Below are positions 1 to 8,589 of a stretch of 64,000 nt of DNA, piece after piece. The notes under the pieces were generated by a model. The model was not told the origin of the DNA. It did no database searches and worked only from the letters and a program-made list of their open reading frames with translations. The position numbers and the translations under genes are program-made. Every line of letters begins with the position of its first letter. The stretch's first letter is position 1. Origin of the DNA: an uncultured Fidelibacterota bacterium (lineage in GTDB: Bacteria > Fidelibacterota > Marinisomatia > Marinisomatales > Marinisomataceae); the NCBI GenBank assembly GCA_902624275.1, contig CACNWW010000002.1:62001-126000 (forward strand), written 5' to 3'.

Positions 1-1857
1 CAAGCTATAAAATGTGTCAAATGAATCACTACCAAAACTATACAGTTCATCTTGAAATAGATTTTGAACTAGTTGAAGATATACTGCATGGAAGGCTACT
101 GTAGCACCTGAATCAATAGATTCAACGCCATCCCATCCTTTTATCATGTTATAAATCTCATCTCCTTCATCAGAAAAACCTAGTGTATAATTTTTAGTAA
201 AGATTGGAGCATATTCTTCTCCAAATGGTGAGGTAATATCATTTAGAATCGATTTCATATCATCAACATTAAATTGAGCATCAATTCTTAATCTTCTATC
301 AATCTGCTCTCCACGACTTGGATCTGCCCAATATCGTGATATGTAGTATGGATATTCATCCCCAATAATTTTATTGTTTCCATTAGAAACATATCCTTTA
401 TCAGGATTAAAAGAATATGGCATTTCATCAAAAGGAATGTAGCCCTGCCAATCATGCTTTGTGGTAGTTCCATCAAATGGGATAAGCATTTCAGCATCAA
501 GCCTTATTGGAATCTTTGAGCTAGGTCTCCAACCAATATTTCCATCCTTATCAGCGTATGTCCAATTCTGACCTGGCGCACCAAACAGTTTAGAAGCCTC
601 AGAAAATTCTTCCCAATTAGATGCCTGAGCTAGCATAAACAAAGCTGTAGTTTCATCAAAGGCGTCATATTCTGTCCATTGAAATGATATGGCTTTATTT
701 AACGCTTTTGCATCTCTGTGTATTTTGCTAATAATTGGACCTCTATGAGTCGAACGAATAGTAATTTTTCTGATGTCACCTGACTTAAGAGTGATCTCTT
801 CTTCTTCAATTAATAAATCTCTCCACTGACCATCAACATAATATTGTGTTTGATCTTCATTCAATGATTCGATATAAAAATCCATATCATCTGTCATCAC
901 ATTAGTAAAACCCCATCCGATATGCTCATTATGTCCAATAACTGGTAAAGGGAAACCATAAAGACCATAGCCCCCAAAATTAAAATTGTCACTTTTGAGT
1001 CTTATTTCATACCACCACGGTGGCTGATTGTAAGCCAAGTGAGGATCATTTGCTAAAAATGGTTTTCCAGAAATTGTTTTTGAACCTGATACAGCCCATG
1101 CATTAGAACCATAGCCATCTCTATCTGTTTTTAATAGGTTTCTTAAATTCTTCGTATCGCTTGCAAATTGCTGATAACTCTTTAACAAAACATCATCGGA
1201 AGCTATGGTAACATAATCTTCTTTGTATGATGGTAACACCTCTGCCAAATAATCAGGGCCAAGCTGCTCATTAATCGCTCCAAAAAATAGTTCTGAGTCC
1301 CATCCACCTTGCAATTCCCAAGCCATCATTGTACTTAAAGCAATAATATCTAACGGTTCAAATACAGGTAATTTTTTTATCTGCAATAACTTAAACTCTA
1401 AAGGATATTCATTTGGACCTAAGTTTTGGACATACGTATTAATTCCATAACATGTATCTTCCAAATGCTTCAAAATGTCAGGAGAAACTTTATCTAATGT
1501 CTTCTTGGCAGTTTTTTCAAAACCTAAGGTTCTTAGAAAGCGATCTTCAGCAAATAATGTATCATTAACCACCAAACTTAATTGTCCTTTATATGCATAT
1601 TTCATAAAAGCCATTTGAAATAGCCTATCTCTTGCTCCAATATAGCCAGCAACTTTAAACATATCAGAATCATTTTCAGCAAAAACACTTGGAACGCCAT
1701 AATCATCAAATAACACCTCTACATCATTTGATAATGATAACTCAGTATTAATACCAGAATATGAAACTTCAACTGGCTTTAAAAATGCACTAATAGCATA
1801 ATTAATTACAATGAATAGAGTGATTATTAAAAATAGAATTTTGGTGCGCACCCCCAT
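1..1857 (-). CDS. Penicillin acylase family (S45) N-terminal-nucleophile hydrolase, 3' end outside window
   Basis: The frame is open for 619 codons from an ATG at 1857 and runs off the window edge, so the C-terminus is missing. Family knowledge: these Ntn-hydrolases are exported, cut themselves at a serine that becomes the new N-terminal nucleophile, and hydrolyse amides such as penicillins, acyl-homoserine lactones or other acylated amines. Seen: a hydrophobic N-terminal segment (about residues 6-24), the early family motif DDYGVPSVFAEN near residue 50, and GSNAWAVSG with the expected catalytic Ser251. No clear Shine-Dalgarno sequence precedes the ATG; a GTG two codons later is an alternative start. 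It follows the repeat lipoprotein gene by about 50 bp on the same strand. The natural substrate cannot be read from sequence. Confidence 0.9.
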   Translation of the reverse strand, partial: MGVRTKILFLIITLFIVINYAISAFLKPVEVSYSGINTELSLSNDVEVLFDDYGVPSVFAENDSDMFKVAGYIGARDRLFQMAFMKYAYKGQLSLVVNDTLFAEDRFLRTLGFEKTAKKTLDKVSPDILKHLEDTCYGINTYVQNLGPNEYPLEFKLLQIKKLPVFEPLDIIALSTMMAWELQGGWDSELFFGAINEQLGPDYLAEVLPSYKEDYVTIASDDVLLKSYQQFASDTKNLRNLLKTDRDGYGSNAWAVSGSKTISGKPFLANDPHLAYNQPPWWYEIRLKSDNFNFGGYGLYGFPLPVIGHNEHIGWGFTNVMTDDMDFYIESLNEDQTQYYVDGQWRDLLIEEEEITLKSGDIRKITIRSTHRGPIISKIHRDAKALNKAISFQWTEYDAFDETTALFMLAQASNWEEFSEASKLFGAPGQNWTYADKDGNIGWRPSSKIPIRLDAEMLIPFDGTTTKHDWQGYIPFDEMPYSFNPDKGYVSNGNNKIIGDEYPYYISRYWADPSRGEQIDRRLRIDAQFNVDDMKSILNDITSPFGEEYAPIFTKNYTLGFSDEGDEIYNMIKGWDGVESIDSGATVAFHAVYLQLVQNLFQDELYSFGSDSFDTFYSL

Positions 1858-1907
1858 ATCAAAAAGTAATAAAAAAAAAGAAGTTAATTAAGGTAAAAAT
1901 AGTAAGG

Positions 1908-3890
1908 CTACGGGTGCGCGTCATTGACTGCTGCAACTGTAACAACAATTTGTGTTTGTCCGCTAGTTACAGTGCCATCACTAGCAGTATACGTAAAGGA
2001 TTCTGTTCCATTCCAATTTGCTTTTGGAATATAAGTCAAAATAGAACCATCAATTGTAACTGATCCATTTGCTGGAGGAGTGTTATTAAATGTTAAATCA
2101 TCACCATCGACATCAGTAGCAAGCGTACTTAAATCTAATGTTGCCGCAGTGTTTTCATTTGTTGAGATAGTTCCTGTTGAAACTGTTGGAGCATCATTTT
2201 GTGCATTTACAGTAATAGATACTGTTGATATATTACTATCTAATTCTCCATCATTGACTTTATAAGTAAAAGAATCAGTTCCATTAAAATCTTGATTTGG
2301 TGTATAAGTACAATCTGTACTGGTATCATTGCAAGTTGCAGTACCATTTGTTGGGCTTGTAACAGCAGTGACAGTCAAGGCATCTCCATCAACATCACTA
2401 ACATATGCGGTATAACTATCTGTATATGGACTGTCTTCATCTGTCGTAAATGAAACATTTTGAGTTACTGGTGCATCATTGACGGCAGCAACAGTAACTG
2501 TGACCGTGGCTGTATTACTATCATCAGTTCCATCGTTGGCTTTATAAGTAAACGTATCGGTTCCATTCCAGTCTTGATTTGGAGTGTAAGTAGCAGTTGT
2601 TCCAGAAATAGATATTGTTCCATTATTACTTTCAACTATGCTATATGTTAAAGTATCATTTTCTATATCAGATCCTAATAGAGTAATATCCACTACTGTA
2701 TCTTCATTTGTGGATGCTGATTGATTTTGCACGACTGGCGCATCATTAACTGGATTTACTGTAATTGTCACGCTTGCTATATTGCTATCTAATTCACCAT
2801 CGTTTGCCTTATAAGTAAAACTGTCTTCTCCATTATAGTCTTGATTAGGGGTATAAACAATTTGGGTTCCATCTAAACTGCCTAAGGTTCCATAAGTTGG
2901 GGACCCAACAATACTGTAAGTTAAATCGTCTTCCTCTACATCAGTTGCGTCCAGGGTGATAGTCACTGGCTGATATCTTCCATTGATTCTATTTTCATCC
3001 ATAGAAGCTGAAACATCATTAGCAACTGGTGCATCATTAACTGGAGTAAAAATGATAGTGATAGTAGCAACATTACTATCAAGCTCACCATCGTTGGCTG
3101 TTAAGGTAAAATAATCAGTTCCATAAAAATTTGCATTAGAATTATAATAAGTTGTTTGCCCACCACTTACAAAAGCCTCCCCATTTTCAGGTTCGGTGAC
3201 CATGGTCCATCTACTAGACCCTCCATCAATATCGCTTGTGAGTACTGCCGGATCAAATATAAGACAATAATCATCACCACCACCACCATTTACGCAGTTA
3301 TCTTCTTCAAAAGTGAATGTAGTATCAATCATAACAGGAGCATCATTAATGGCATTAACTGTAATGGTTGCAGTTGCAACATTCATATTTCTTCCAGCAT
3401 CATCTGTAGCTTCAAAAGTAAAGGAGTCTTCCCCATTCCAATCTTGGTTGGGAGTATAAGTTGCGCTTGCACCATTGAGGCTAACAGAACCATCGCTCGG
3501 TTGATCAATAATAGCAAAAGAATAACTATCTCCATCATATTCTTCTGCTGATAAGTTTACAACTACTGCCACATCTTCATCTGTAGTAGTTGAAACATCT
3601 TGTGTATTTGGTTCATCATCTTCCGCTGACACAGTCATAGTTACTGTTGCAATATTACTATCTGACGTCCCATCATTGGCATAATATGTAAAGGTATCCG
3701 TTCCATAAAAATTTGCATTAGGAGTATAATTAGCAACATCACCATTTAAGGTAACTGTCGCATTATTGACTTCATAAATAGTATAGGTTAAGGATTCTCC
3801 TTCTGGATCAGAACCTGCAAGGGTAATATTTATTTGGGTATCCTCTGCAATAGATGCGCTGATGTCCTGCGCTTCAGGAGGCTTTAAAAA
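1908..3890 (-). repeat. Seven tandem cadherin-like repeats inside the surface protein gene
   Basis: In the protein the units run from about residue 272 to the end, with boundaries at EDDEP, five NDAP motifs and the final NDAHP. Recurrent cores are TYTPNQDWNG, FTYKANDG and SNIATVT. Third and fourth units are longer; the third carries a cysteine-containing Gly/Asp-rich loop. The copies are divergent at DNA level, so the array is old rather than recently amplified. Confidence 0.85.
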
Positions 3891-4703
3891 TTGATTAACC
3901 TCCGTTTCAAAAGCTGGGATGGTTGCTGTAATACCTAATGAAGTAAATCGAGCTTCTAAGTTAGATCGCACTTCTGCCATATCTAAGTTTTTAGAATTTT
4001 CAATCAAGGTATTTCTTAGATTAGTATCATCCAGTGTTCCATCACTTGCAATGTCCGTGCTAATGTTTGCAAGCAGTTCAGACATTTGACCCACATTTTG
4101 GTTTCCTTGAATGATGGCGGACATGGCTAATAACTTTGCATTGGCTGCGCCATCTTGACTTATGTCCAATAATTCTGATTCAGGAACATCAGCTCGTGAA
4201 TAATCAAAAATAGCTAATACTTCTTCTTGTGCTTGTATTTTTGCTTCTGCAAAGGTTTTTGGATTATCACCTGACATCAATGTAACCATTCTATTTTTTT
4301 CAAGATGTGTTAAAATATTTACATTAAGTGAAGTTTTACCAGTCAAGTCAGATAAAGCAAATAGCGTTAATTGTCCTGAAGAAATCTCATTTGAGACTTC
4401 ATTAAAGTAATATCCATTTGCTCTTAATTCTACATATGGAGATTCAAGTTCCACATTAGCAACTGAAAAACGTCCTGTATTGTCCGTAATAGCAGATGAA
4501 AAGTTTCTCCCAGTTGGACTTAAGGTGTTGGTTAGTTCTGCAATATTAATTGCAGTACCATTATTAAACGGACCTTTTTGAGCTTGTCCATTTAAAGAAG
4601 TAAGATTTACAACGATAGGTGGCTCTTCAGGACCGCTGGCTTTATCTCCCCCGCTACATGTCCATAGCCATAACACGCTTAATATGAACCAAAAATTTCG
4701 CAC
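1908..4703 (-). CDS. Tandem-95 (cadherin-like/Big_9) repeat surface lipoprotein, probably C-terminally truncated
   Basis: This 931-residue protein starts at GTG. Its hydrophobic N-terminus ends in a cysteine (LWTCSGG, Cys16), a weak lipobox, so a lipoprotein is likely. Residues about 25-270 form a non-repeated domain, which begins with a part resembling a carboxypeptidase-regulatory-like fold (NTLSPTGRNFS...). Seven repeats of about 90-100 residues follow, each with a TYTPN.D(W/F/Y)NG(T/E)DSF core and an NDAP boundary. Such repeats are extracellular beta-sandwiches used in adhesion or large surface proteins. The protein ends at VAAVNDAHP, where every other boundary reads NDAP(V/T). Dropping one base there restores NDAPV, but a stop follows seven codons later. 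The gene looks like the remnant of a longer repeat protein, or one that lost a terminal sorting domain. Confidence 0.85.
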   Translation of the reverse strand: MRNFWFILSVLWLWTCSGGDKASGPEEPPIVVNLTSLNGQAQKGPFNNGTAINIAELTNTLSPTGRNFSSAITDNTGRFSVANVELESPYVELRANGYYFNEVSNEISSGQLTLFALSDLTGKTSLNVNILTHLEKNRMVTLMSGDNPKTFAEAKIQAQEEVLAIFDYSRADVPESELLDISQDGAANAKLLAMSAIIQGNQNVGQMSELLANISTDIASDGTLDDTNLRNTLIENSKNLDMAEVRSNLEARFTSLGITATIPAFETEVNQFLKPPEAQDISASIAEDTQINITLAGSDPEGESLTYTIYEVNNATVTLNGDVANYTPNANFYGTDTFTYYANDGTSDSNIATVTMTVSAEDDEPNTQDVSTTTDEDVAVVVNLSAEEYDGDSYSFAIIDQPSDGSVSLNGASATYTPNQDWNGEDSFTFEATDDAGRNMNVATATITVNAINDAPVMIDTTFTFEEDNCVNGGGGDDYCLIFDPAVLTSDIDGGSSRWTMVTEPENGEAFVSGGQTTYYNSNANFYGTDYFTLTANDGELDSNVATITIIFTPVNDAPVANDVSASMDENRINGRYQPVTITLDATDVEEDDLTYSIVGSPTYGTLGSLDGTQIVYTPNQDYNGEDSFTYKANDGELDSNIASVTITVNPVNDAPVVQNQSASTNEDTVVDITLLGSDIENDTLTYSIVESNNGTISISGTTATYTPNQDWNGTDTFTYKANDGTDDSNTATVTVTVAAVNDAPVTQNVSFTTDEDSPYTDSYTAYVSDVDGDALTVTAVTSPTNGTATCNDTSTDCTYTPNQDFNGTDSFTYKVNDGELDSNISTVSITVNAQNDAPTVSTGTISTNENTAATLDLSTLATDVDGDDLTFNNTPPANGSVTIDGSILTYIPKANWNGTESFTYTASDGTVTSGQTQIVVTVAAVNDAHP

Positions 4704-4733
4704 GAATAAATATCTTAAAATCTTATATTATTA

Positions 4734-5717
4734 TCAATAACAATTAAGATGATTAATAAAAAAATCTGCGGAAAATTTAAATGATTGTTCTCTAGCTTTA
4801 TCATTTCCGCCCATCGTTGGTCCTCTTCCAGCGCAGGTTAACAATGCTAACTTCTGCATCGTTGGAGAATTAATTGGAATGTTCCAGAATTCACTTAAAA
4901 ATAACGTACCTTCATCATTCATTGGAAAGAAACAATCTCCGAGTGTATATCCGTGCTCCATTTTAGTTAACTCCATTTCTCTATCAAAAGAATGATGAGC
5001 ATCTTCATAAATGGTAATGTCTATATTATGTGGTAATCCACTCTCGTTCAATTTTCCTAGAAAATTTGTACATGCAGAAGCTGGTACCCAATCATCCAAT
5101 TCACCAATTAAAATATGCACTGGTGCTTGACTAAAAATCATGGACTCTTCAGGATGCGGGTATGCTAAGCATCCTGGATAGATTGGTAAATGAGCAGCAA
5201 ATCTAAATTCCCCATTATTGATAGCATTAATTAATGGCATCCAAGCAGAATAGAGCGACACAGTGCCTCCTAAGCTCCACCCTGTTATTCCTGCTCTATT
5301 TATATCAATATTTGGATGTGTAGACAATGTTTCAAGCGCAAGGTAGCTATCAAGAATCATCATTGCTGAGGTGACTTCTACCTGACTACCAACTGTAGAT
5401 TGAACATCTCTACTATCAAAACTTTGTAATTGAAACGTAGCAAACCCTAATGAACGATACATTTCTAAATATTTTAAGTGATGAGGACCCCAGTTTAAAC
5501 TACCAGCAACTCCAATAATTAAAGGATATTTTTTTTCCGCATCAAAATCTACTGGAAATCCTAAAATTCCAGTAACAGTTTGTGTTTCTTGATTATCAAG
5601 ATCAGTAATTACCTCTTCAAAAGAAAATGGATTTCTACTCTCAAAAATAATGGTTTCATTTAACGTTTCCTGTGCTATAATATGAGAATAAATTAATAGT
5701 AGTAATATTTTTTTCAT
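4734..5717 (-). CDS. Secreted alpha/beta hydrolase, dienelactone-hydrolase/acetylhydrolase-like
   Basis: The 327-residue product begins with a short signal peptide (MKKILLLLIYSHIIAQ), so it is probably periplasmic or secreted. An alpha/beta-hydrolase core follows: an oxyanion-type strand (YPLIIGVAGS), the nucleophile elbow GWSLGG, an acidic segment GELDDWVP and the histidine in YEDAHHSFD. That order of Ser, Asp and His fits the dienelactone hydrolase/platelet-activating-factor acetylhydrolase group, which cleave esters or lactones. Extra cysteines toward the C-terminus may form disulfides outside the cytoplasm. Its ATG overlaps the ogt stop by four bases (ATGA), so the two are translationally coupled. 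The substrate is unknown. Confidence 0.8.
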   Translation of the reverse strand: MKKILLLLIYSHIIAQETLNETIIFESRNPFSFEEVITDLDNQETQTVTGILGFPVDFDAEKKYPLIIGVAGSLNWGPHHLKYLEMYRSLGFATFQLQSFDSRDVQSTVGSQVEVTSAMMILDSYLALETLSTHPNIDINRAGITGWSLGGTVSLYSAWMPLINAINNGEFRFAAHLPIYPGCLAYPHPEESMIFSQAPVHILIGELDDWVPASACTNFLGKLNESGLPHNIDITIYEDAHHSFDREMELTKMEHGYTLGDCFFPMNDEGTLFLSEFWNIPINSPTMQKLALLTCAGRGPTMGGNDKAREQSFKFSADFFINHLNCY

Positions 5718-6208
5718 GATTTCTCCAATAATTGTAGATATGATTTAAATAGCAATCCACCTCCACCGCTATAACCAACAAGCTCTCCATTACTTCCAAC
5801 TATTCTGTGGCATGGAATAATAATAGGTATTTTATTGGATCCACTAACTCTGCCAACTGCTCTAGCAGATTTTGGTTCTTTTATTTTTTCAGCAACCTGC
5901 TTATAACTTTTTGTTTTTCCGTACGGAATTTTGGACATTTCCTTAAAGACTTTTAATGAAAACTCTGAACCTTCAATGTGGACTGGAATATCAAATTCTT
6001 TAAGCTTTCTAGTAAAATAAGCATTCAATTGATTTTGGACCTCTTTGGCAAATTTTGAAGAGCTATTTTTGTTAATTTTTAAAGATAATTGTCGTTCCAT
6101 TAAATCATTTTTATTCTCTGAAAAAGACAAGTCAAACAGCTTATTATCATTAAATAGAATTCGAAAATAAAAATGAAGGTTGTCGACCTGGAATATTTTC
6201 TGATTCAC
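5714..6208 (-). CDS. ogt: Methylated-DNA--protein-cysteine methyltransferase
   Basis: This 164-residue protein repairs O6-alkylguanine by moving the alkyl group to its own cysteine, a suicide reaction. The active-site motif IPCHRIVG is present with Cys133, preceded by the helix-turn-helix region IPYGKTKSYKQVAEKI and by RAVGRVSGSNKIP, in which the usual NP of the family's asparagine hinge reads NK. Length and order match the Ogt/MGMT catalytic domain with a short N-terminal ribonuclease-H-like part. The start is GTG at 6208, two bases after the stop of a small zinc-ribbon gene, and the gene overlaps the downstream hydrolase. The three genes look like one transcript. Confidence 0.95.
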   Translation of the reverse strand: MNQKIFQVDNLHFYFRILFNDNKLFDLSFSENKNDLMERQLSLKINKNSSSKFAKEVQNQLNAYFTRKLKEFDIPVHIEGSEFSLKVFKEMSKIPYGKTKSYKQVAEKIKEPKSARAVGRVSGSNKIPIIIPCHRIVGSNGELVGYSGGGGLLFKSYLQLLEKS

Positions 6209-6210
6209 GA

Positions 6211-6321
6211 TCAGTATCTTAAGATAAATCTACTTCCACATTTAGTACATTTGGCAAGAAAACTAATGTACTCATACCACTTTGTTCTTACCCAAGTATG
6301 TTTGCATTTTAAACATTTCAT
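6211..6321 (-). CDS. Small zinc-ribbon protein, 36 residues
   Basis: An ATG at 6321 opens a 36-codon frame ending in TGA at 6211. It encodes MKCLKCKHTW near the N-terminus and AKCTKCGSRF near the C-terminus, so it has two CxxC knuckles about 20 residues apart, the layout of a minimal zinc ribbon. It ends two bases before the GTG of ogt on the same strand, which suggests coupled translation. Cysteine spacing this regular in a random 111-bp frame would be unlikely. The function is unknown; such mini zinc ribbons often bind RNA, DNA or proteins. It is shorter than the usual gene-calling cut-off. Confidence 0.65.
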   Translation of the reverse strand: MKCLKCKHTWVRTKWYEYISFLAKCTKCGSRFILRY

Positions 6322-6374
6322 AATTTTTAAAATATAAGTATTTTATTCCGAAAAACTATATAATTTCAAAAATA

Positions 6375-7007
6375 ATGAATCTAAAAATACTAAAAATTAT
6401 CATTGCTGGAATGGCCATTTGTATTGCTTTTTTATCGTACAAATTTTATGAAGTAAATAACGATTTAAAAGATTATAAAAAATATTATAAAGAACTATCT
6501 ATCATGTATTTGAATGAAGTTATTGAAGCTCCTAAGCTTGAAGTACCATCCTCAGAAGATATGAAAGTTTCAACAATTGATTTTGAAAGCAATGTGCTGC
6601 AATTTTCAGATCTAGATAATAATATTTTCACAATTCAAGACTTTAAAGGAAAAAATCTTTTTATTAATTATTGGGCAACCTGGTGTAATCCGTGTTTAGC
6701 TGAAATGCCTTACATGGCTGAGCTTTATGAAAATTATAAGGGTCAAGATGATTTAATATTTTTATACCTATCTAGAGAAAAACTAGATACTATTAAAAAT
6801 TATATACCAAAAGATGAAAGTCTTCAAAATCTTCCAATTTATAAAATTGTTACTGATGATGAATTCTTTGCTACTTCAGGTATCCCCACTACTTTTATTA
6901 TTAATTCAAAGGGTGAGGTAGTGGTCAAAGATGTTGGTAGTGCTTTCTGGAATGATGAATCTGTCTTTAAGTTTCTTGATCAATTAATTCAGGAAAATGA
7001 AGTCTAA
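6375..7007 (+). CDS. Membrane-anchored TlpA-like thioredoxin
   Basis: The 210-residue product has one N-terminal hydrophobic segment (residues 8-24) that would anchor it in the inner membrane with the thioredoxin fold in the periplasm. The active site is WATWCNPC (Cys104, Cys107), and the cis-proline segment is SGIPTTFIIN. This is the TlpA/ResA/CcmG type, which usually reduces periplasmic disulfides or delivers electrons for heme-protein maturation. It overlaps the next gene, an IDO-like heme protein, by 11 bases, so both are made from one message. It is divergent from the ogt group; the promoters of both must lie in the 53 bp between 6321 and 6375. Confidence 0.9.
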   Translation: MNLKILKIIIAGMAICIAFLSYKFYEVNNDLKDYKKYYKELSIMYLNEVIEAPKLEVPSSEDMKVSTIDFESNVLQFSDLDNNIFTIQDFKGKNLFINYWATWCNPCLAEMPYMAELYENYKGQDDLIFLYLSREKLDTIKNYIPKDESLQNLPIYKIVTDDEFFATSGIPTTFIINSKGEVVVKDVGSAFWNDESVFKFLDQLIQENEV

Positions 7008-8589
7008 TATTGAAATATCAACAGATAATCATTTCCCTTTTTTTGGAGATGGAATTCAATTCCGTGAACATTTATTTGGACTAAAGTTTGATGCTGAATT
7101 AATCCAAAAAACCTCTGAACTAATATGGACGCCAAATTCAACATTACCATACTCTACATTAAAAGAACTTCCAGCACCGTTTAATATTTTATCTGATATT
7201 GCACTTGAAATGACAGTACACAATAAATCTAAAGAGGGCCTTATTGGTAAATATGCTCTTTTAGAAGAGGTTAAATCAATTGATGATAGTTTGATGGATA
7301 AATTTATATTAGAAGTACAAAATCACATTGCTAACCCTTCGAGAGAATCAGCTGAATTAATAGCCAATGTAAGATGCTGGTCTTCATGGCTAGCTAATGG
7401 AATAAAAATTGAACCTATTTTTAATGGAGAGAAGAAAGCGTGCTCATTCATACCTTGGCCACTCTCTGGATTACTTCTATTATCTTCAAGAATTTCAGGA
7501 CAACAGCCTGAATTTGAATATGCTGCAGATTATGTGCTTCGATCTGGAAATTTACCTGATCAAGAATTAGATAATTATGATGATGTAAATAAAAATATTG
7601 ATTACATAAGATCGATTAAACCTTTAGTTGCTTTTCATGATTTTGATGGAAATGAGCAAGGCTTTAGAATGACACATCTTGCAATGGAAAGAACATCGAA
7701 TATGATGATTGAAAACGCAATGTTAGCTGTTGAAGGTGAAAATATTAGAGAAAATCTTGAAAAAATTGAACTTGCTACAAAACAATCAAATCAATTATTT
7801 AACGCAATGTGGAAGGTGAGTGAACCATCTTTATACAATAAAGAAGTGAGAATATTTATTCAAGGCTTATTTGGAAATCAAGGAAGTATTTATCAAGAAA
7901 AAGGTTTGTTTTTTGAAAATTGTGGAGATGATTATGATGAAGGTTATAATTCTAAAGGATTGTATTTATCCAACTTACATGGTCAAACCGGAGCTAACAG
8001 CTCCTATCATCCAATAGCTGATGAAATTACAGGTGTAGGTGATCACACGCATGCATATATAGCTGATAATTTAGTAGATAAAGCAATGATAAAAGCAGTA
8101 CTTGAAAAAGGCTATGTTAACTCAAACGATTTGCCAAAAAATATTGAAGTTGATTCATTAACAAAACTTTTAAAATCATTTAGAGTTGGTTATAGACCTC
8201 CTGCTCACCATGCAATGATTGTTAAAACAAGAAATGCAATTCAAAGTTCTGATTATTTTTCAAAAATTGAATCAAATGACAATAATAAAAAGATTTTAGC
8301 TAGTGCAATACGCTGGATTATTCAACATAGAATTGATCACTATAAAATGGTTGTTTTTTATATTCTTAAAGCTCCAGATCCATATCAAAATCAAACTAAA
8401 GCTAAAGGAACTGGAGGGTCACCTACGCCTACTTTTCTTCCTAAAATGTTTACTCACAGTATCGAAAGGTTAAAAAATTTAGTTGGAGATGAAAATCTAT
8501 CTTGGGCAAATGAACTTATAAATATTACATCAAATCATGAGACTGCAATGCAAAAGTTTCAAAAAATTGCAATGAAAGCAGAAAATTAA
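6997..8589 (+). CDS. Indoleamine 2,3-dioxygenase-superfamily heme protein
   Basis: This 530-residue protein carries, in order, the hallmarks of the IDO fold: GQTGANSS (residues 329-336; vertebrate enzymes have GGSAGQSS), RPPAHH (400-405; compare MPPAHR), RIDHYKMVV with His448 at the place of the proximal heme ligand, and KGTGGS (470-475; compare KGTGGT). Members open the indole ring of tryptophan with dioxygen, or, in the PrnB branch, rearrange chlorinated tryptophan. It is longer than typical bacterial IDO, mainly in the N-terminal half. There is no signal peptide, so it should be cytosolic. No kynurenine-pathway gene is adjacent. Family is confident; the reaction is not. Confidence 0.75.
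   Translation: MKSNIEISTDNHFPFFGDGIQFREHLFGLKFDAELIQKTSELIWTPNSTLPYSTLKELPAPFNILSDIALEMTVHNKSKEGLIGKYALLEEVKSIDDSLMDKFILEVQNHIANPSRESAELIANVRCWSSWLANGIKIEPIFNGEKKACSFIPWPLSGLLLLSSRISGQQPEFEYAADYVLRSGNLPDQELDNYDDVNKNIDYIRSIKPLVAFHDFDGNEQGFRMTHLAMERTSNMMIENAMLAVEGENIRENLEKIELATKQSNQLFNAMWKVSEPSLYNKEVRIFIQGLFGNQGSIYQEKGLFFENCGDDYDEGYNSKGLYLSNLHGQTGANSSYHPIADEITGVGDHTHAYIADNLVDKAMIKAVLEKGYVNSNDLPKNIEVDSLTKLLKSFRVGYRPPAHHAMIVKTRNAIQSSDYFSKIESNDNNKKILASAIRWIIQHRIDHYKMVVFYILKAPDPYQNQTKAKGTGGSPTPTFLPKMFTHSIERLKNLVGDENLSWANELINITSNHETAMQKFQKIAMKAEN

Noticed and set aside
1843-1852. Ten-base palindrome GGTGCGCACC
   Set aside because: It falls inside the first codons of the acylase gene, without flanking dyads or a second operator-like copy of full length. 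Kept only as part of the short-repeat observation.
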